From contig CAMLTW010000001.1 of the NCBI GenBank assembly GCA_946486375.1, positions 434,001 through 498,000 on the forward strand: a stretch of 64,000 bases of DNA, in the 5' to 3' direction. A program made the translations under genes and the position numbers. This DNA is from an uncultured Rikenellaceae bacterium. Its GTDB lineage: Bacteria > Bacteroidota > Bacteroidia > Bacteroidales > Rikenellaceae. Shown here piece by piece: positions 7,941 through 16,005 of the stretch (positions are counted from its first letter, which is position 1; every line of letters starts with the position of its first letter). The notes beneath the pieces were generated by a model, which saw only the letters and a list, made by a program, of their open reading frames with translations, was not told the origin of the DNA and searched no databases.

Positions 7941-9377
7941 TCAGAACAGCAAATCCCGCTCGCCCCGGCGGATGCGTTCGAGCCGGCATTCCGTTTCCTC
8001 CGCCGTTTTTTCGTCTCCGCTTTCTTTCATTCGGCTCAGTTCATTTTTCGCGAGTTCCAGACCGGCGTTCCGGATTTCTTCCGAAGCGTAATCTTCCAGG
8101 TATTCCACGAATGTCAGCAAAGCGTTAGGGGTACAGTAACGTTTGATGAAACCGTTTACTGAAAATTCCATGAAGTGTTCTCCCGTCCGTCCTTTCCGGT
8201 AACAGGCCGTGCAGAAAGAAGGAATCCGTCCCTGCCGGACGAGGCTTGCAATGACTTCGTTCAGCGGACGGTCGTCGTTCAACTGGAACTGTTCCCGATT
8301 CAAATCCTGTTCTTCCGTTCCGGAGGAGTACCCCCCGATTTCCAGCCTCGTTCCGCCGTCGATCTGGGAAACGCCGTAGGCGATCAACTCGTCCCGCAGG
8401 GCGGCGGGTTCGCGGGCCGTCAGGATCAGGCCCGTATAGGGAACCGCCAGCCGCAGAACGGCCACCAGCCGGATGAAGTCTTCGTCCCCGACCACTTGCA
8501 ATCCGTCTGCCTTTACGTCCGAGGCGTTTTTGATACGGGGGAAGGAGATGGTATGCGGCCCCACGCCGTAGCAGGCCTCCAGGTGATTGGTGTGCCGTAT
8601 GAGCGCCATCACTTCGAACCGCCAGTCGTGCAATCCCAAAAGGGCGCCCACGCCGACATCGTCGATCCCGGCTTCCAGCGCGCGGTCGAAGGCGGTCAGG
8701 CGGTAGGCGTAATCGGCTTTGCGGCCCGAAGGATGATATTTCCGGTAGGCTTCCGGGTGGTAGGTTTCCTGAAAAATCTGGTAAGTGCCGATGCCCGCTT
8801 CCTTTACCGTCCGGAATCCTTCGATGTCCAACGGAGCCGCATTGATGTTCACCCGGCGGATTTCTCCGTTTCCCTTCTTCACGCCGTACACCGTCCGGAC
8901 GGTGCGGGCGATGTATTCGGGGCTGTAAAAGGGATGTTCTCCGTAGACCAGGATCAGCCGTTTATGCCCTTCGTCTTCCAGCGCTTCCGTTTCCCGGACG
9001 AGTTCCGCATCGGTGAGCGTGCGTCGTGCGGCGTTCCGGTTGTCCTTCCGGAAACCGCAGTAGGCGCAGTTGTTGATGCATCGGTTGCCGATGTAAAGCG
9101 GAGCGAAAAGGACGATCCGGTTGCCGTAGATTTCCTGCTTCAGCCGTCGGGCGCCTTCGAGGATCTGTATCCGGGATTCGGGCGAATCCGCATTCAGCAG
9201 CACGGCGGTTTCGGCCAGCGACAGCCGGTGCCGGGACAGGGAACGTTCCACGACTTCTCGCACCCGCTCCGGAGCGGGGGAGGCGTTTTCGGCCAGAATG
9301 CGTTCGATTTCTTCGGGGACGATGAACGGCACGTGAGGCCGGTCGGGAATTTGGTATTGTTGTGGTGTAAAGATCAT
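7941..9377 (-). CDS. hydG: [FeFe] hydrogenase maturase HydG (tyrosine lyase)
   Basis: HydG cleaves tyrosine by radical SAM chemistry to p-cresol, CO and cyanide, building the Fe(CO)2CN synthon of the [FeFe] hydrogenase H cluster. The 478-residue product has the N-terminal CX3CX2C ligands (Cys100, 104, 107 in CINNCAYC). It also has the HydG-diagnostic C-terminal CX2CX22C set (Cys389, 392, 415, in CTACYRKGRTGEHFM...C), which binds the auxiliary cluster. That second set separates it from ThiH. The start is the ATG at 9375-9377; a TTG two codons earlier is possible. No hydE, hydF or hydrogenase structural gene is in the window, so partners must be elsewhere. Identification is firm. Confidence 0.95.
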   Translation of the reverse strand: MIFTPQQYQIPDRPHVPFIVPEEIERILAENASPAPERVREVVERSLSRHRLSLAETAVLLNADSPESRIQILEGARRLKQEIYGNRIVLFAPLYIGNRCINNCAYCGFRKDNRNAARRTLTDAELVRETEALEDEGHKRLILVYGEHPFYSPEYIARTVRTVYGVKKGNGEIRRVNINAAPLDIEGFRTVKEAGIGTYQIFQETYHPEAYRKYHPSGRKADYAYRLTAFDRALEAGIDDVGVGALLGLHDWRFEVMALIRHTNHLEACYGVGPHTISFPRIKNASDVKADGLQVVGDEDFIRLVAVLRLAVPYTGLILTAREPAALRDELIAYGVSQIDGGTRLEIGGYSSGTEEQDLNREQFQLNDDRPLNEVIASLVRQGRIPSFCTACYRKGRTGEHFMEFSVNGFIKRYCTPNALLTFVEYLEDYASEEIRNAGLELAKNELSRMKESGDEKTAEETECRLERIRRGERDLLF

Positions 9378-9465
9378 TTTCAACTTTTTAAGGCTGTAAA
9401 AATACTAAAAACGGGTCAAACGTGTTAAGAAACAGACATATTTTTCATTAATTCCAAATACTTGT

Positions 9466-9473
9466 TATTTTTG
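9466..9473 (+). promoter_or_regulatory. -7 element for the NSS symporter gene
   Basis: TAttTTTG is an exact match to TAnnTTTG, 24 bp before the start at 9498. A T-rich stretch (TTTTTC, 9441-9446) sits at the expected -33 distance. Confidence 0.55.
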
Positions 9474-9497
9474 AACCTCAAATCATCGGAAAACGAC

Positions 9498-10847
9498 ATG
9501 CGGGAAAGAAGTTCTTTCGGAAGTAAGTTCGGAGCTATCGCGGCGGCCACCGGTTCTGCCATCGGGTTGGGGAACATCTGGCGTTTTCCCTACGTGGCCG
9601 GAGAAAACGGCGGCGCGGCTTTCATGCTGGTCTATCTTTTTTTCGTGATCGTGATCGGCATTCCCATGATGCTGTCCGAATTCAGCATCGGCCGGTACAC
9701 GAACCGGAACACCTTCGGGGCTTTCCGGGTGCTGCGCCCCGGAAGCAAATGGTACCTGATCGGCATACTGGGGATTGTCACCGCCTTCGTCATCCTTTCT
9801 TTCTATTCGGTGGTGGCCGGATGGACGATCGATTTTCTGAAAGAGTCTCTCGTCAACGGCTTCGCCGGCAGAAGCAGCGCCGAGATCAAGACTGGATTCG
9901 ACTCTTTCGTGGAATCGGGCTGGCGTCCCGTTTTCTGGACGCTCCTGTTCGTGGCGGCTACGGCCTTCATCGTGGTTTCGGGTATCGAGAAGGGGATCGA
10001 ACGGTACAACAAGATTTTGATGCCTTTGCTTTTCCTGATCCTGATCGGGCTGGGCATTAACTCCGCCACGATGGAGGGTTTCCGGGAAGGAATGAGTTTC
10101 CTGTTCAAACCCGATTTCGGCAAGATCACCGGATCGGTGGTGATCGAAGCCCTCGGACAGGCGTTCTTTTCCCTGAGTTTGGGCATGGGTACCATGATTA
10201 CCTACGGTTCCTACATCCGGAGCCGGGAAAACATGCTGACGACCGCCGGTTCGGTCGCCGTTTCCGATACGCTCATCGCCATTCTGGCCGGGGTGGCCAT
10301 CTTTCCGGCGGTTTTCTCGTTCGGGATCAGTCCCACTTCGGGGCCCGACCTGGTGTTCATTACCCTGCCGAACATTTTTCAGCAGATGCCGGGCGGTTAC
10401 GTGCTTTCCATCCTGTTTTTCCTGCTGCTTTTCATTGCGGCGGTCACTTCTTCCGTTTCCCTGATGGAGGTGGTGACGGCATTCTGCACCGAAGAGCTGA
10501 AGATGAAACGCCGGACGGCCGTTTTGGCGATTTCGCTCGTGCTGGCCGGAACGTCCACTTTGTGTACCCTGTCGCAGATGCCCGATTCGCCCCTGAAAAT
10601 CGCGGGAACGAACCTGTTCGACTTCTTCGACAACGTTTCCGCTACGTACATGATGCCCGTCGGTGCGTTTTTCATCGCTATTTTCACGGGGTGGTTTTTC
10701 GGGAAAAACCGGTTGCGGGGAGAGTTTACCAGCGGGGAGCTTTACGGAACGGGACTGTTTCCGTTTTTCCTTTTCCTCGTGCGGTTCATCGCTCCGGTGG
10801 TGATCGCGGTCATTTTCCTTTCCAAAGCGGGCTGGTTAAAGTTATGA
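9498..10847 (+). CDS. Sodium:neurotransmitter symporter (NSS/SLC6) family transporter
   Basis: This 449-residue inner-membrane protein has about 11-12 hydrophobic segments. Its N-terminus carries the NSS signature SAIGLGNIWRFPYVAGENGG, the unwound TM1 and sodium/substrate site seen in LeuT-type transporters. Bacterial NSS proteins import amino acids with Na+. The particular amino acid cannot be read from sequence. ATG 9498 (MRERSSFGSKFGAIAAATG) matches the family N-terminus; an upstream start would lie at the promoter. It is divergent from hydG across 120 bp. The end of the protein lacks a long cytosolic tail, as is usual for prokaryotic members. Confidence 0.92.
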   Translation: MRERSSFGSKFGAIAAATGSAIGLGNIWRFPYVAGENGGAAFMLVYLFFVIVIGIPMMLSEFSIGRYTNRNTFGAFRVLRPGSKWYLIGILGIVTAFVILSFYSVVAGWTIDFLKESLVNGFAGRSSAEIKTGFDSFVESGWRPVFWTLLFVAATAFIVVSGIEKGIERYNKILMPLLFLILIGLGINSATMEGFREGMSFLFKPDFGKITGSVVIEALGQAFFSLSLGMGTMITYGSYIRSRENMLTTAGSVAVSDTLIAILAGVAIFPAVFSFGISPTSGPDLVFITLPNIFQQMPGGYVLSILFFLLLFIAAVTSSVSLMEVVTAFCTEELKMKRRTAVLAISLVLAGTSTLCTLSQMPDSPLKIAGTNLFDFFDNVSATYMMPVGAFFIAIFTGWFFGKNRLRGEFTSGELYGTGLFPFFLFLVRFIAPVVIAVIFLSKAGWLKL

Positions 10848-10903
10848 TTCTGAATCCGTAGAAGCGACGGCGGATAATTTTTCGCGAAATATTCCGTTTT
10901 CCT

Positions 10904-10934
10904 GTTGGCGGATCGCAATATTTCGGTATTTTTG
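10904..10934 (+). promoter_or_regulatory. Promoter of the ferredoxin gene
   Basis: GTTG (10904-10907), 19 bp, then TAttTTTG (10927-10934) is close to the full TTTG-N19-TAnnTTTG consensus. It lies 46 bp before the ferredoxin ATG, and the leader is AT-rich with no Shine-Dalgarno sequence. Confidence 0.65.
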
Positions 10935-10968
10935 CGGAACAATCGAAACCCTAAAGTTTAACTTTTAA

Positions 10969-11151
<183 letters not shown>

Positions 11152-11187
11152 GCGGATGACCGCACAGGTGTTTCACGATAGCGGACA

Positions 11188-11215
11188 AGAGCCGGCCCTT
11201 CGAAGGGCCGGCTCT
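11188..11215 (+). terminator. Terminator after the ferredoxin gene
   Basis: The 13-bp arms AGAGCCGGCCCTT and AAGGGCCGGCTCT, separated by CG, form a perfect hairpin followed by a short T-containing tail. Confidence 0.8.
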
Positions 11216-11294
11216 TTCGCTGTTTTCGGATGCCTCCGGTTCCGCTTCGACGGATGAGTTTGCTTTGTGTTTCGTTTGCACTATCTTTACATCC

Positions 11295-12383
11295 ATGAAT
11301 ACCGGGATTTTGTACGGGAAGGCGCTGCGGCGGGAAAACCTCGACGCGGAGGAGGCTTTGTTTCTTTATACCGGGGCGCCGCTGGCGGAGCTGATGGCGC
11401 TGGCCGACCGGCTGCGGCGGGAAACGGTGTCCGGAAACGTCGTCACCTGGCAAATCGACCGGAACGTGAACATCACCAACGCCTGCATTTCCGGTTGCAA
11501 ATTCTGCAATTTCCACTGCCGGCCCCGCGACCGGGAGCGGGTTTTCATCACTTCCCCCGAAGAGTATGCCCGGAAGATCGAAGAAACGCTGGCCCTGAAC
11601 GGGGATCAGCTGCTTTTGCAGGGCGGCCTGCATCCCGATCTGGATATCGACTGGTACGAAACGTTGTTTCGGGAACTCAAACGCCGTTACCCGGCAATCA
11701 GACTTCATGCGCTCGGACCTCCGGAAATTTTTCACATCGCCCGGATCAGCCGGCTCGATCCGGAAACCGTTCTGAAACGCCTGATGGCTGCCGGACTGGA
11801 TTCCCTGCCGGGAGCCGGAGCCGAAATTCTGGACAACGATGTGCGGAAGCGGATTTCGCCCGGCAAGTGCAGTGCCGACCAGTGGCTCGACGTCATGCGG
11901 ACGGCGCACCGGCTGAACCTCGCCACATCGGCCACCATGATGTACGGCCATGTGGAGACCCTGCGGCAACGAGTGGAGCACCTCGTCAAGATCCGCGATC
12001 TGCAGGCGGAATGCCCGCCGGGGAACTACGGGTTCATCGCTTTCATCCCGTGGATTTTCCGGAGTTCCGGCACCCGGCTGGAGGCGGAGGGTGTGAAGGG
12101 AGCTTTTTCCCCGCAGGAATACCTGAGAACGATTGCCCTGAGTCGTATCGTGCTGCACAACATACGCCATATCCAGGCTTCCTGGTTGACCGTGGGGAAG
12201 GAGACGGCCCAGATGGCTCTGCATGGCGGAGCGGACGACATGGGGTCGATCATGATCGAGGAAAACGTGGTTTCTGCCGCCGGTGCCCGCAACCGTTTCG
12301 ACGCTGCAGGAATACGACAGGCTATCCGGGAAGCGGGGTTCACGCCCCGTTTGCGGGATCAACTGTACCGGTTTCGGGACTGA
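11295..12383 (+). CDS. mqnC: Cyclic dehypoxanthine futalosine synthase MqnC
   Basis: MqnC is the radical SAM enzyme that cyclises dehypoxanthine futalosine in the futalosine route to menaquinone. The 362-residue product has CISGCKFC (Cys64, 68, 71; CX3CX2C) after the family start WQIDRNVNITNAC. It also has LQGGLHPDLDIDWY, FIPWIFRSSGTRL and the C-terminal signature GADDMGSIMIEENVVSAAG, which are typical of MqnC rather than MqnE or CofH. The ATG at 11295 gives the normal N-terminus. A weak -7-like TAtcTTTA is 5-12 bp before it. It suggests the organism makes menaquinone from futalosine; the other mqn genes are not in this window. Confidence 0.93.
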   Translation: MNTGILYGKALRRENLDAEEALFLYTGAPLAELMALADRLRRETVSGNVVTWQIDRNVNITNACISGCKFCNFHCRPRDRERVFITSPEEYARKIEETLALNGDQLLLQGGLHPDLDIDWYETLFRELKRRYPAIRLHALGPPEIFHIARISRLDPETVLKRLMAAGLDSLPGAGAEILDNDVRKRISPGKCSADQWLDVMRTAHRLNLATSATMMYGHVETLRQRVEHLVKIRDLQAECPPGNYGFIAFIPWIFRSSGTRLEAEGVKGAFSPQEYLRTIALSRIVLHNIRHIQASWLTVGKETAQMALHGGADDMGSIMIEENVVSAAGARNRFDAAGIRQAIREAGFTPRLRDQLYRFRD

Positions 12384-12477
12384 CCGGAACCGTCGGCGAC
12401 CGATTGTGGTCGGTTGCGTTTTCCCGGTATCGCAGTTTGGGAAAGAAAATGTTGTGTAAGAATAATTCGCCCAAAAA

Positions 12478-13626
12478 ATGAGAAATCGAATTTATGTCGT
12501 TCTGTGCCTTTTCCTGCTGACTCAGTGCCGGTCGTCGGCTCCTTCGGAAGACGTTTCCTGCACGATCCGTCCTTTGGCGCTGACGGAAGTGACCGATATC
12601 GCTCCCTATGTCGATTCGGTGAGAGTCGTCGCTTTGGAAACGGCTCCCGGATCCTTGCTGACGACTTTCCAAAAAGTGTTGGTAACTCCGTCCGGGAATT
12701 TTATCGTGTTGGACACGAAAGGAATCTATGCCTTTTCCCCGCAGGGAAAGTTCCTTTTTCCCATCGGCCGTCGGGGCAAAGGGCCGGGAGAATACCTGCA
12801 ACCGCTCGACATCTGTTTGAGCGGGGACGGAAAAGAGTTGCTGGTATTGGAAGGTTCGAACCGGATATCGATCTTCGATCCGGAGAACGGGAAATTCCGC
12901 AAAGCCCTGGTTCCCGAATGGCGGGAGGGAAGGCAGGCGGGCGATGCGATTTGTCCCGATGCGGAAGGGGGATTTTATATCGTGACGAGCAATCCGACGG
13001 AACTCGACCGGTTCGATCCTCCGTATTATTGTCTCCATCGGTTCGACCGGGAAGGGCGGGAAACGGAATCCCTCCTTCCGAGAAAGGACTTCGTGTTCAC
13101 CATGGGACTGGTGACCCAGACCGACGGCAACCGTTACCTGCTTCGCCCGCAGGAAGGAGACGATGTCTGCCATGAGCTGGGCGGGAAGGAATTGAAGCGA
13201 AAGTACCGGTTCGATTTCGGGGACAGGGCCGTTCCGCTGCACTACATTTTCGATCGCAACGGCGCTCCCGATATGGGCAAATACATGTCTTCTCCCTACT
13301 ACAAGCTGCCCATTTACATTTATGACAACGACGATCTGGTTGTGTTTACCGCCGTCGGGCCGGGAGTCTCTTCCAACCTGTTCGTTTATTCGAAAGAGGA
13401 TCGGAACGGTATTCGGATGCAGACGGAACCGGGAGACCCGGCTCCGTTCGATTTTGTGGCGGCCGGCGACGGCTATTTTTACGGGCAGTTCGTTTTTTAC
13501 GGGACGCCGGAAGACGAAACGGTAGCCCGCATGTCGCCTCTGAAACGCTATCTGATCCGGACGCACGGCCTTCGGCTGGAAGAAGGGGAGAATCCCCGGC
13601 TGGTCGGGATTAAGTTCCGGTTGTGA
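12478..13626 (+). CDS. 6-bladed beta-propeller lipoprotein
   Basis: This is a 382-residue lipoprotein. The signal peptide MRNRIYVVLCLFLLTQC ends with a lipobox Cys at 17. The mature part resembles the Bacteroidota 6-bladed beta-propeller (BF3164-like) family: the N-terminal DSVRVVALET stretch, then GNFIVLDTKGIYAFSPQGKF, IGRRGKGPGEY (the family's recurrent RxGkGPGEY signature) and repeated blade strands. These proteins are exported to the periplasm or outer membrane and are common in gut Bacteroidales, but their ligands are unknown. The gene stands alone with a terminator 38 bp after its stop. Family assignment is good; function is not assigned. Confidence 0.8.
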   Translation: MRNRIYVVLCLFLLTQCRSSAPSEDVSCTIRPLALTEVTDIAPYVDSVRVVALETAPGSLLTTFQKVLVTPSGNFIVLDTKGIYAFSPQGKFLFPIGRRGKGPGEYLQPLDICLSGDGKELLVLEGSNRISIFDPENGKFRKALVPEWREGRQAGDAICPDAEGGFYIVTSNPTELDRFDPPYYCLHRFDREGRETESLLPRKDFVFTMGLVTQTDGNRYLLRPQEGDDVCHELGGKELKRKYRFDFGDRAVPLHYIFDRNGAPDMGKYMSSPYYKLPIYIYDNDDLVVFTAVGPGVSSNLFVYSKEDRNGIRMQTEPGDPAPFDFVAAGDGYFYGQFVFYGTPEDETVARMSPLKRYLIRTHGLRLEEGENPRLVGIKFRL

Positions 13627-13664
13627 GTACGCTGAAGTTTCTATGACTTCGGTAAAATGTTTTG

Positions 13665-13692
13665 CCCCGGTCGATTCTGCGACCGGGGTTTT
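13665..13692 (+). terminator. Terminator after the beta-propeller gene
   Basis: The stem CCCCGGTCG/CGACCGGGG with a 6-nt loop is followed by TTTT. It separates this gene from the peroxiredoxin gene. Confidence 0.85.
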
Positions 13693-13792
13693 ATCGTTTT
13701 CCGGGAATGGCGGCATTTTTGCAGGATATCCCTCATCCGTCCTCCGGATTGTCGGCGGCGGTGGATATCAACCTCATTCATACGCAAAACCT

Positions 13793-14500
13793 ATGGAAAA
13801 CGAAACGTACTCCATGCCCCGGCTCGGCGATCCGGCTCCTGCATTCGAAGCGGTCACCACGCAGGGAACCATCCATTTTCCTTCCGATTTCCGGGGCAAA
13901 TGGATCATCCTGTTCAGCCATCCTTCCGATTTCACCCCCGTATGCACTTCCGAATTCATGACCTTCGGAAAAATGGCGCAGGAATTCGCCGACCTCAACT
14001 GCCAGCTGGTGGGGCTGTCGGTCGACGGATTGTACAGTCATATCGCCTGGTTGAGAACCATCCGGGAAAAAATAGAGTTCAACGGAATCAAAAACATCGA
14101 AATCACCTTTCCCCTCATTGCAGACCTTTCCATGAACGTGGCCCGGATGTACGGCATGCTTCAGCCCGGTGAAAGCAAGACGCAGGCAGTACGCGCCGTG
14201 TTTTTCATCGACCCGCAGGGAATCATCCGTTCCATCATCTATTATCCCCTTTCGCTGGGACGGAATTTCGACGAGATCAAACGGGTGCTCATCGGCCTTC
14301 AGACTATCGACAAGTTCGACGTGGCGCTTCCCGCCGACTGGCGTCCGGGCAGCGACGTGATCGTGCCGACCGCAAGCACGATGGGCATGGCCGAAGAGCG
14401 GACCGAAGGGAAGACGGAAGAAGGCGCCGTGTGCTACGACTGGTTTTTCTGCCTGAAAAAACTTCCGCGGGAAGAAGTGGAAGCCGCCCTCGGAAAATGA
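13793..14500 (+). CDS. Peroxiredoxin, Prx6 (1-Cys-like) subfamily
   Basis: This is a 235-residue thiol peroxidase that reduces hydrogen and organic peroxides. The active-site motif is FSHPSDFTPVCTSEF, with peroxidatic Cys51 and the conserved Pro44 and Thr48. The length and long C-terminal arm fit the Prx6 subfamily. Two further Cys (214 and 220, in CYDWFFC) near the end could act as resolving residues, so it may not be strictly 1-Cys. The start at 13793 is chosen because the in-frame extension upstream reads through a terminator hairpin. It is cytosolic, with no signal. It precedes the PerR-like/rubrerythrin pair by about 250 bp with a terminator in between. Confidence 0.93.
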   Translation: MENETYSMPRLGDPAPAFEAVTTQGTIHFPSDFRGKWIILFSHPSDFTPVCTSEFMTFGKMAQEFADLNCQLVGLSVDGLYSHIAWLRTIREKIEFNGIKNIEITFPLIADLSMNVARMYGMLQPGESKTQAVRAVFFIDPQGIIRSIIYYPLSLGRNFDEIKRVLIGLQTIDKFDVALPADWRPGSDVIVPTASTMGMAEERTEGKTEEGAVCYDWFFCLKKLPREEVEAALGK

Positions 14501-14524
14501 TTCCGATCCTGTCGTGCGGTTTCG

Positions 14525-14547
14525 AAGCGGGGCGTGTCCCCGCTTTT
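14525..14547 (+). terminator. Terminator after the peroxiredoxin gene
   Basis: AAGCGGGG/CCCCGCTT, an 8-bp stem with a 5-nt loop, followed by TT. Confidence 0.75.
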
Positions 14548-14658
14548 CTCATTTGATCTGTCCGGAATCGAAATCTTGTCCGCAGGTCATGCCGTTCGGG
14601 GGCCGGTGCTCTTACCTGCCGTGCAGCGGAAAGAAATGTTAAAAAAGAGCCGGAAAAA

Positions 14659-14689
14659 TTTGCAAATCCGGAAACACGTCGTATATTTG
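14659..14689 (+). promoter_or_regulatory. Promoter of the PerR-like/rubrerythrin operon
   Basis: TTTG (14659-14662), exactly 19 bp, then TATATTTG (14682-14689) is a perfect Bacteroidota sigma-70 promoter. The expected transcript start is near 14696, immediately before the palindromic operator. Confidence 0.8.
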
Positions 14690-14704
14690 CATCGGTTATA
14701 AAAA

Positions 14705-14717
14705 TGTAATCGTTACA
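14705..14717 (+). promoter_or_regulatory. PerR/Fur-type operator
   Basis: The palindrome TGTAATCGTTACA has perfect 5-bp arms TGTAA/TTACA, and its flanks extend it as AAATGTAA/TTACAAAT. It sits just after the promoter's -7 box and 38 bp before the regulator start, where a bound repressor would block transcription. This suggests autoregulation and peroxide-responsive control of the operon (inference). Confidence 0.65.
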
Positions 14718-14754
14718 AATTTAAAACCGGAACAAAGCGGGGAGATGAGAAAAG

Positions 14755-15186
14755 ATGGAATACGGCGCTCACGGATATTTGATAAGCAAGGGGATCAGGC
14801 CTTCCCAGCAGCGGATTGCGGTGATGGACTACCTGTTGACCCATCGCACCCATCCGACGGCGGATGAGATTTTCAACGCCCTGTATCCGGCGATGCCGAC
14901 GCTTTCCAAAACGACGGTGTACAATACTCTCAAACTTTTTACGGAGCGGGGAGCGGTTCTCTGTCTGGACATCGACGGAAAGAACGCCCGGTTCGACGGG
15001 GATACGAGGCCGCATGCCCATTTCATGTGCAAGGGCTGCGGTTGCATTTACGATCTGCCTTTGGAGGAGGTGGAATTCGTGCGGGAGGAGCATATTCGGA
15101 ATTTGACTGTGACCGACGTATTTCTGTACATGAAAGGATATTGCCGGGAATGCGAGGAGAAGATGAAAAGCGGAAACGATTCATAA
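14755..15186 (+). CDS. Fur-family transcriptional repressor, PerR-like
   Basis: The 143-residue protein has an N-terminal winged helix (about 1-80) with PTADEIFNAL and LSKTTVYNTLKLF as the recognition region. A dimerisation domain follows. The structural zinc site is made by CKGC (Cys92, 95) and CREC (Cys130, 133). The stretch RFDGDTRPHAHF carries an Asp at 81 where PerR proteins have their regulatory Asp, plus His87 and His89, favouring a peroxide sensor over an iron-responsive Fur. That is inference from motif alignment. The promoter and a palindromic operator lie directly upstream. The downstream gene, 21 bp away, encodes a peroxide-reducing rubrerythrin, which supports a PerR role. Confidence 0.9.
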   Translation: MEYGAHGYLISKGIRPSQQRIAVMDYLLTHRTHPTADEIFNALYPAMPTLSKTTVYNTLKLFTERGAVLCLDIDGKNARFDGDTRPHAHFMCKGCGCIYDLPLEEVEFVREEHIRNLTVTDVFLYMKGYCRECEEKMKSGNDS

Positions 15187-15207
15187 ACACTTTAAAACCT
15201 AAACGAA

Positions 15208-15765
15208 ATGAAAAAGTTTATTTGTACGGTATGCGGTTACGTTCATTATGGAGACCAGGCGCCTGAATTCTGTCCTCAGTGTAAAGTGCCGGGAAGCAAA
15301 TTTCAGGAAGTGGTGGAAGAGGAAGGCAGTCTGAGCTGGGCCGACGAACATCGGTTGGGTGTGGCTAAAGGTGTGGATGCCGAAGTGTTGCAGGGGTTGA
15401 AGGATCACTTCATGGGCGAATGCACGGAAGTGGGCATGTATCTGGCCATGAGCCGTCAGGCCGATCGGGAAGGCTATCCCGAAATCGCGGAAGCGTTCAA
15501 GCGTTATGCCTGGGAAGAAGCCGAACATGCCGCCAAGTTCGCCGAACTGCTGGGCGAAGTGGTATGGGACACCAAAACCAACGTGAAAGCCCGGATGGAA
15601 GCCGAATCGGGAGCGTGCGCCGACAAGAAGCGGATCGCCACCCGTGCCAAGGAACTCAATCTGGACGCCATTCATGATACCGTGCATGAAATGTGCAAGG
15701 ACGAAGCCCGCCACGGTCAGGGATTCGCCGGACTCTACAAGCGGTATTTCGCCGACAAGAAATAA
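15208..15765 (+). CDS. Reverse rubrerythrin (N-terminal rubredoxin, C-terminal diiron ferritin-like domain)
   Basis: The 185-residue protein starts with a rubredoxin-type centre (Cys6, 9, 22, 25 in CTVCGYVH...CPQC), followed by a four-helix ferritin-like domain. Diiron ligands are visible in the Glu/His stretches EEAEHAAKF and DEARHGQGF and in HFMGECTEV. The domain order is the reverse of classical rubrerythrin and matches clostridial reverse rubrerythrins, which reduce hydrogen peroxide (and oxygen) with electrons from NAD(P)H via a partner reductase. It is co-transcribed with the PerR-like gene, so expression is probably peroxide-induced. A terminator follows the gene. Confidence 0.93.
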   Translation: MKKFICTVCGYVHYGDQAPEFCPQCKVPGSKFQEVVEEEGSLSWADEHRLGVAKGVDAEVLQGLKDHFMGECTEVGMYLAMSRQADREGYPEIAEAFKRYAWEEAEHAAKFAELLGEVVWDTKTNVKARMEAESGACADKKRIATRAKELNLDAIHDTVHEMCKDEARHGQGFAGLYKRYFADKK

Positions 15766-15833
15766 CACGGCAAGCCGGAAGCCGGCCCCAAGTCCGGTCG
15801 GTCGTTTCGGTAAAGACGAATTTCATTCAGGGA

Positions 15834-15860
15834 AGAGGGAGCGTCATGCTCCCTCTCTTA
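15834..15860 (+). terminator. Terminator after the rubrerythrin gene
   Basis: The 9-bp arms AGAGGGAGC and GCTCCCTCT with a GTCAT loop are followed by a short T-rich tail. Confidence 0.8.
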
Positions 15861-15944
15861 TTGTTATTGTGCAGGGAACAAGAAGTGCGACAGACCGGAA
15901 GCAGAAGCGGTTTTCAAAAACGGTGCGGATTCGGGAAAAACAAT

Positions 15945-15971
15945 ACGGGGCGGAAAGGATTTCCGCCCCGT
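15945..15971 (-). terminator. Terminator for the nitronate monooxygenase-like gene
   Basis: The 11-bp stem ACGGGGCGGAA/TTCCGCCCCGT is 35 bp beyond the stop codon of the minus-strand gene. Read on that strand it is followed by TATTGTTTTT. Confidence 0.8.
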
Positions 15972-16005
15972 AGAGAATAATTCGGTAAATAATGCAGCCC
16001 GACGA

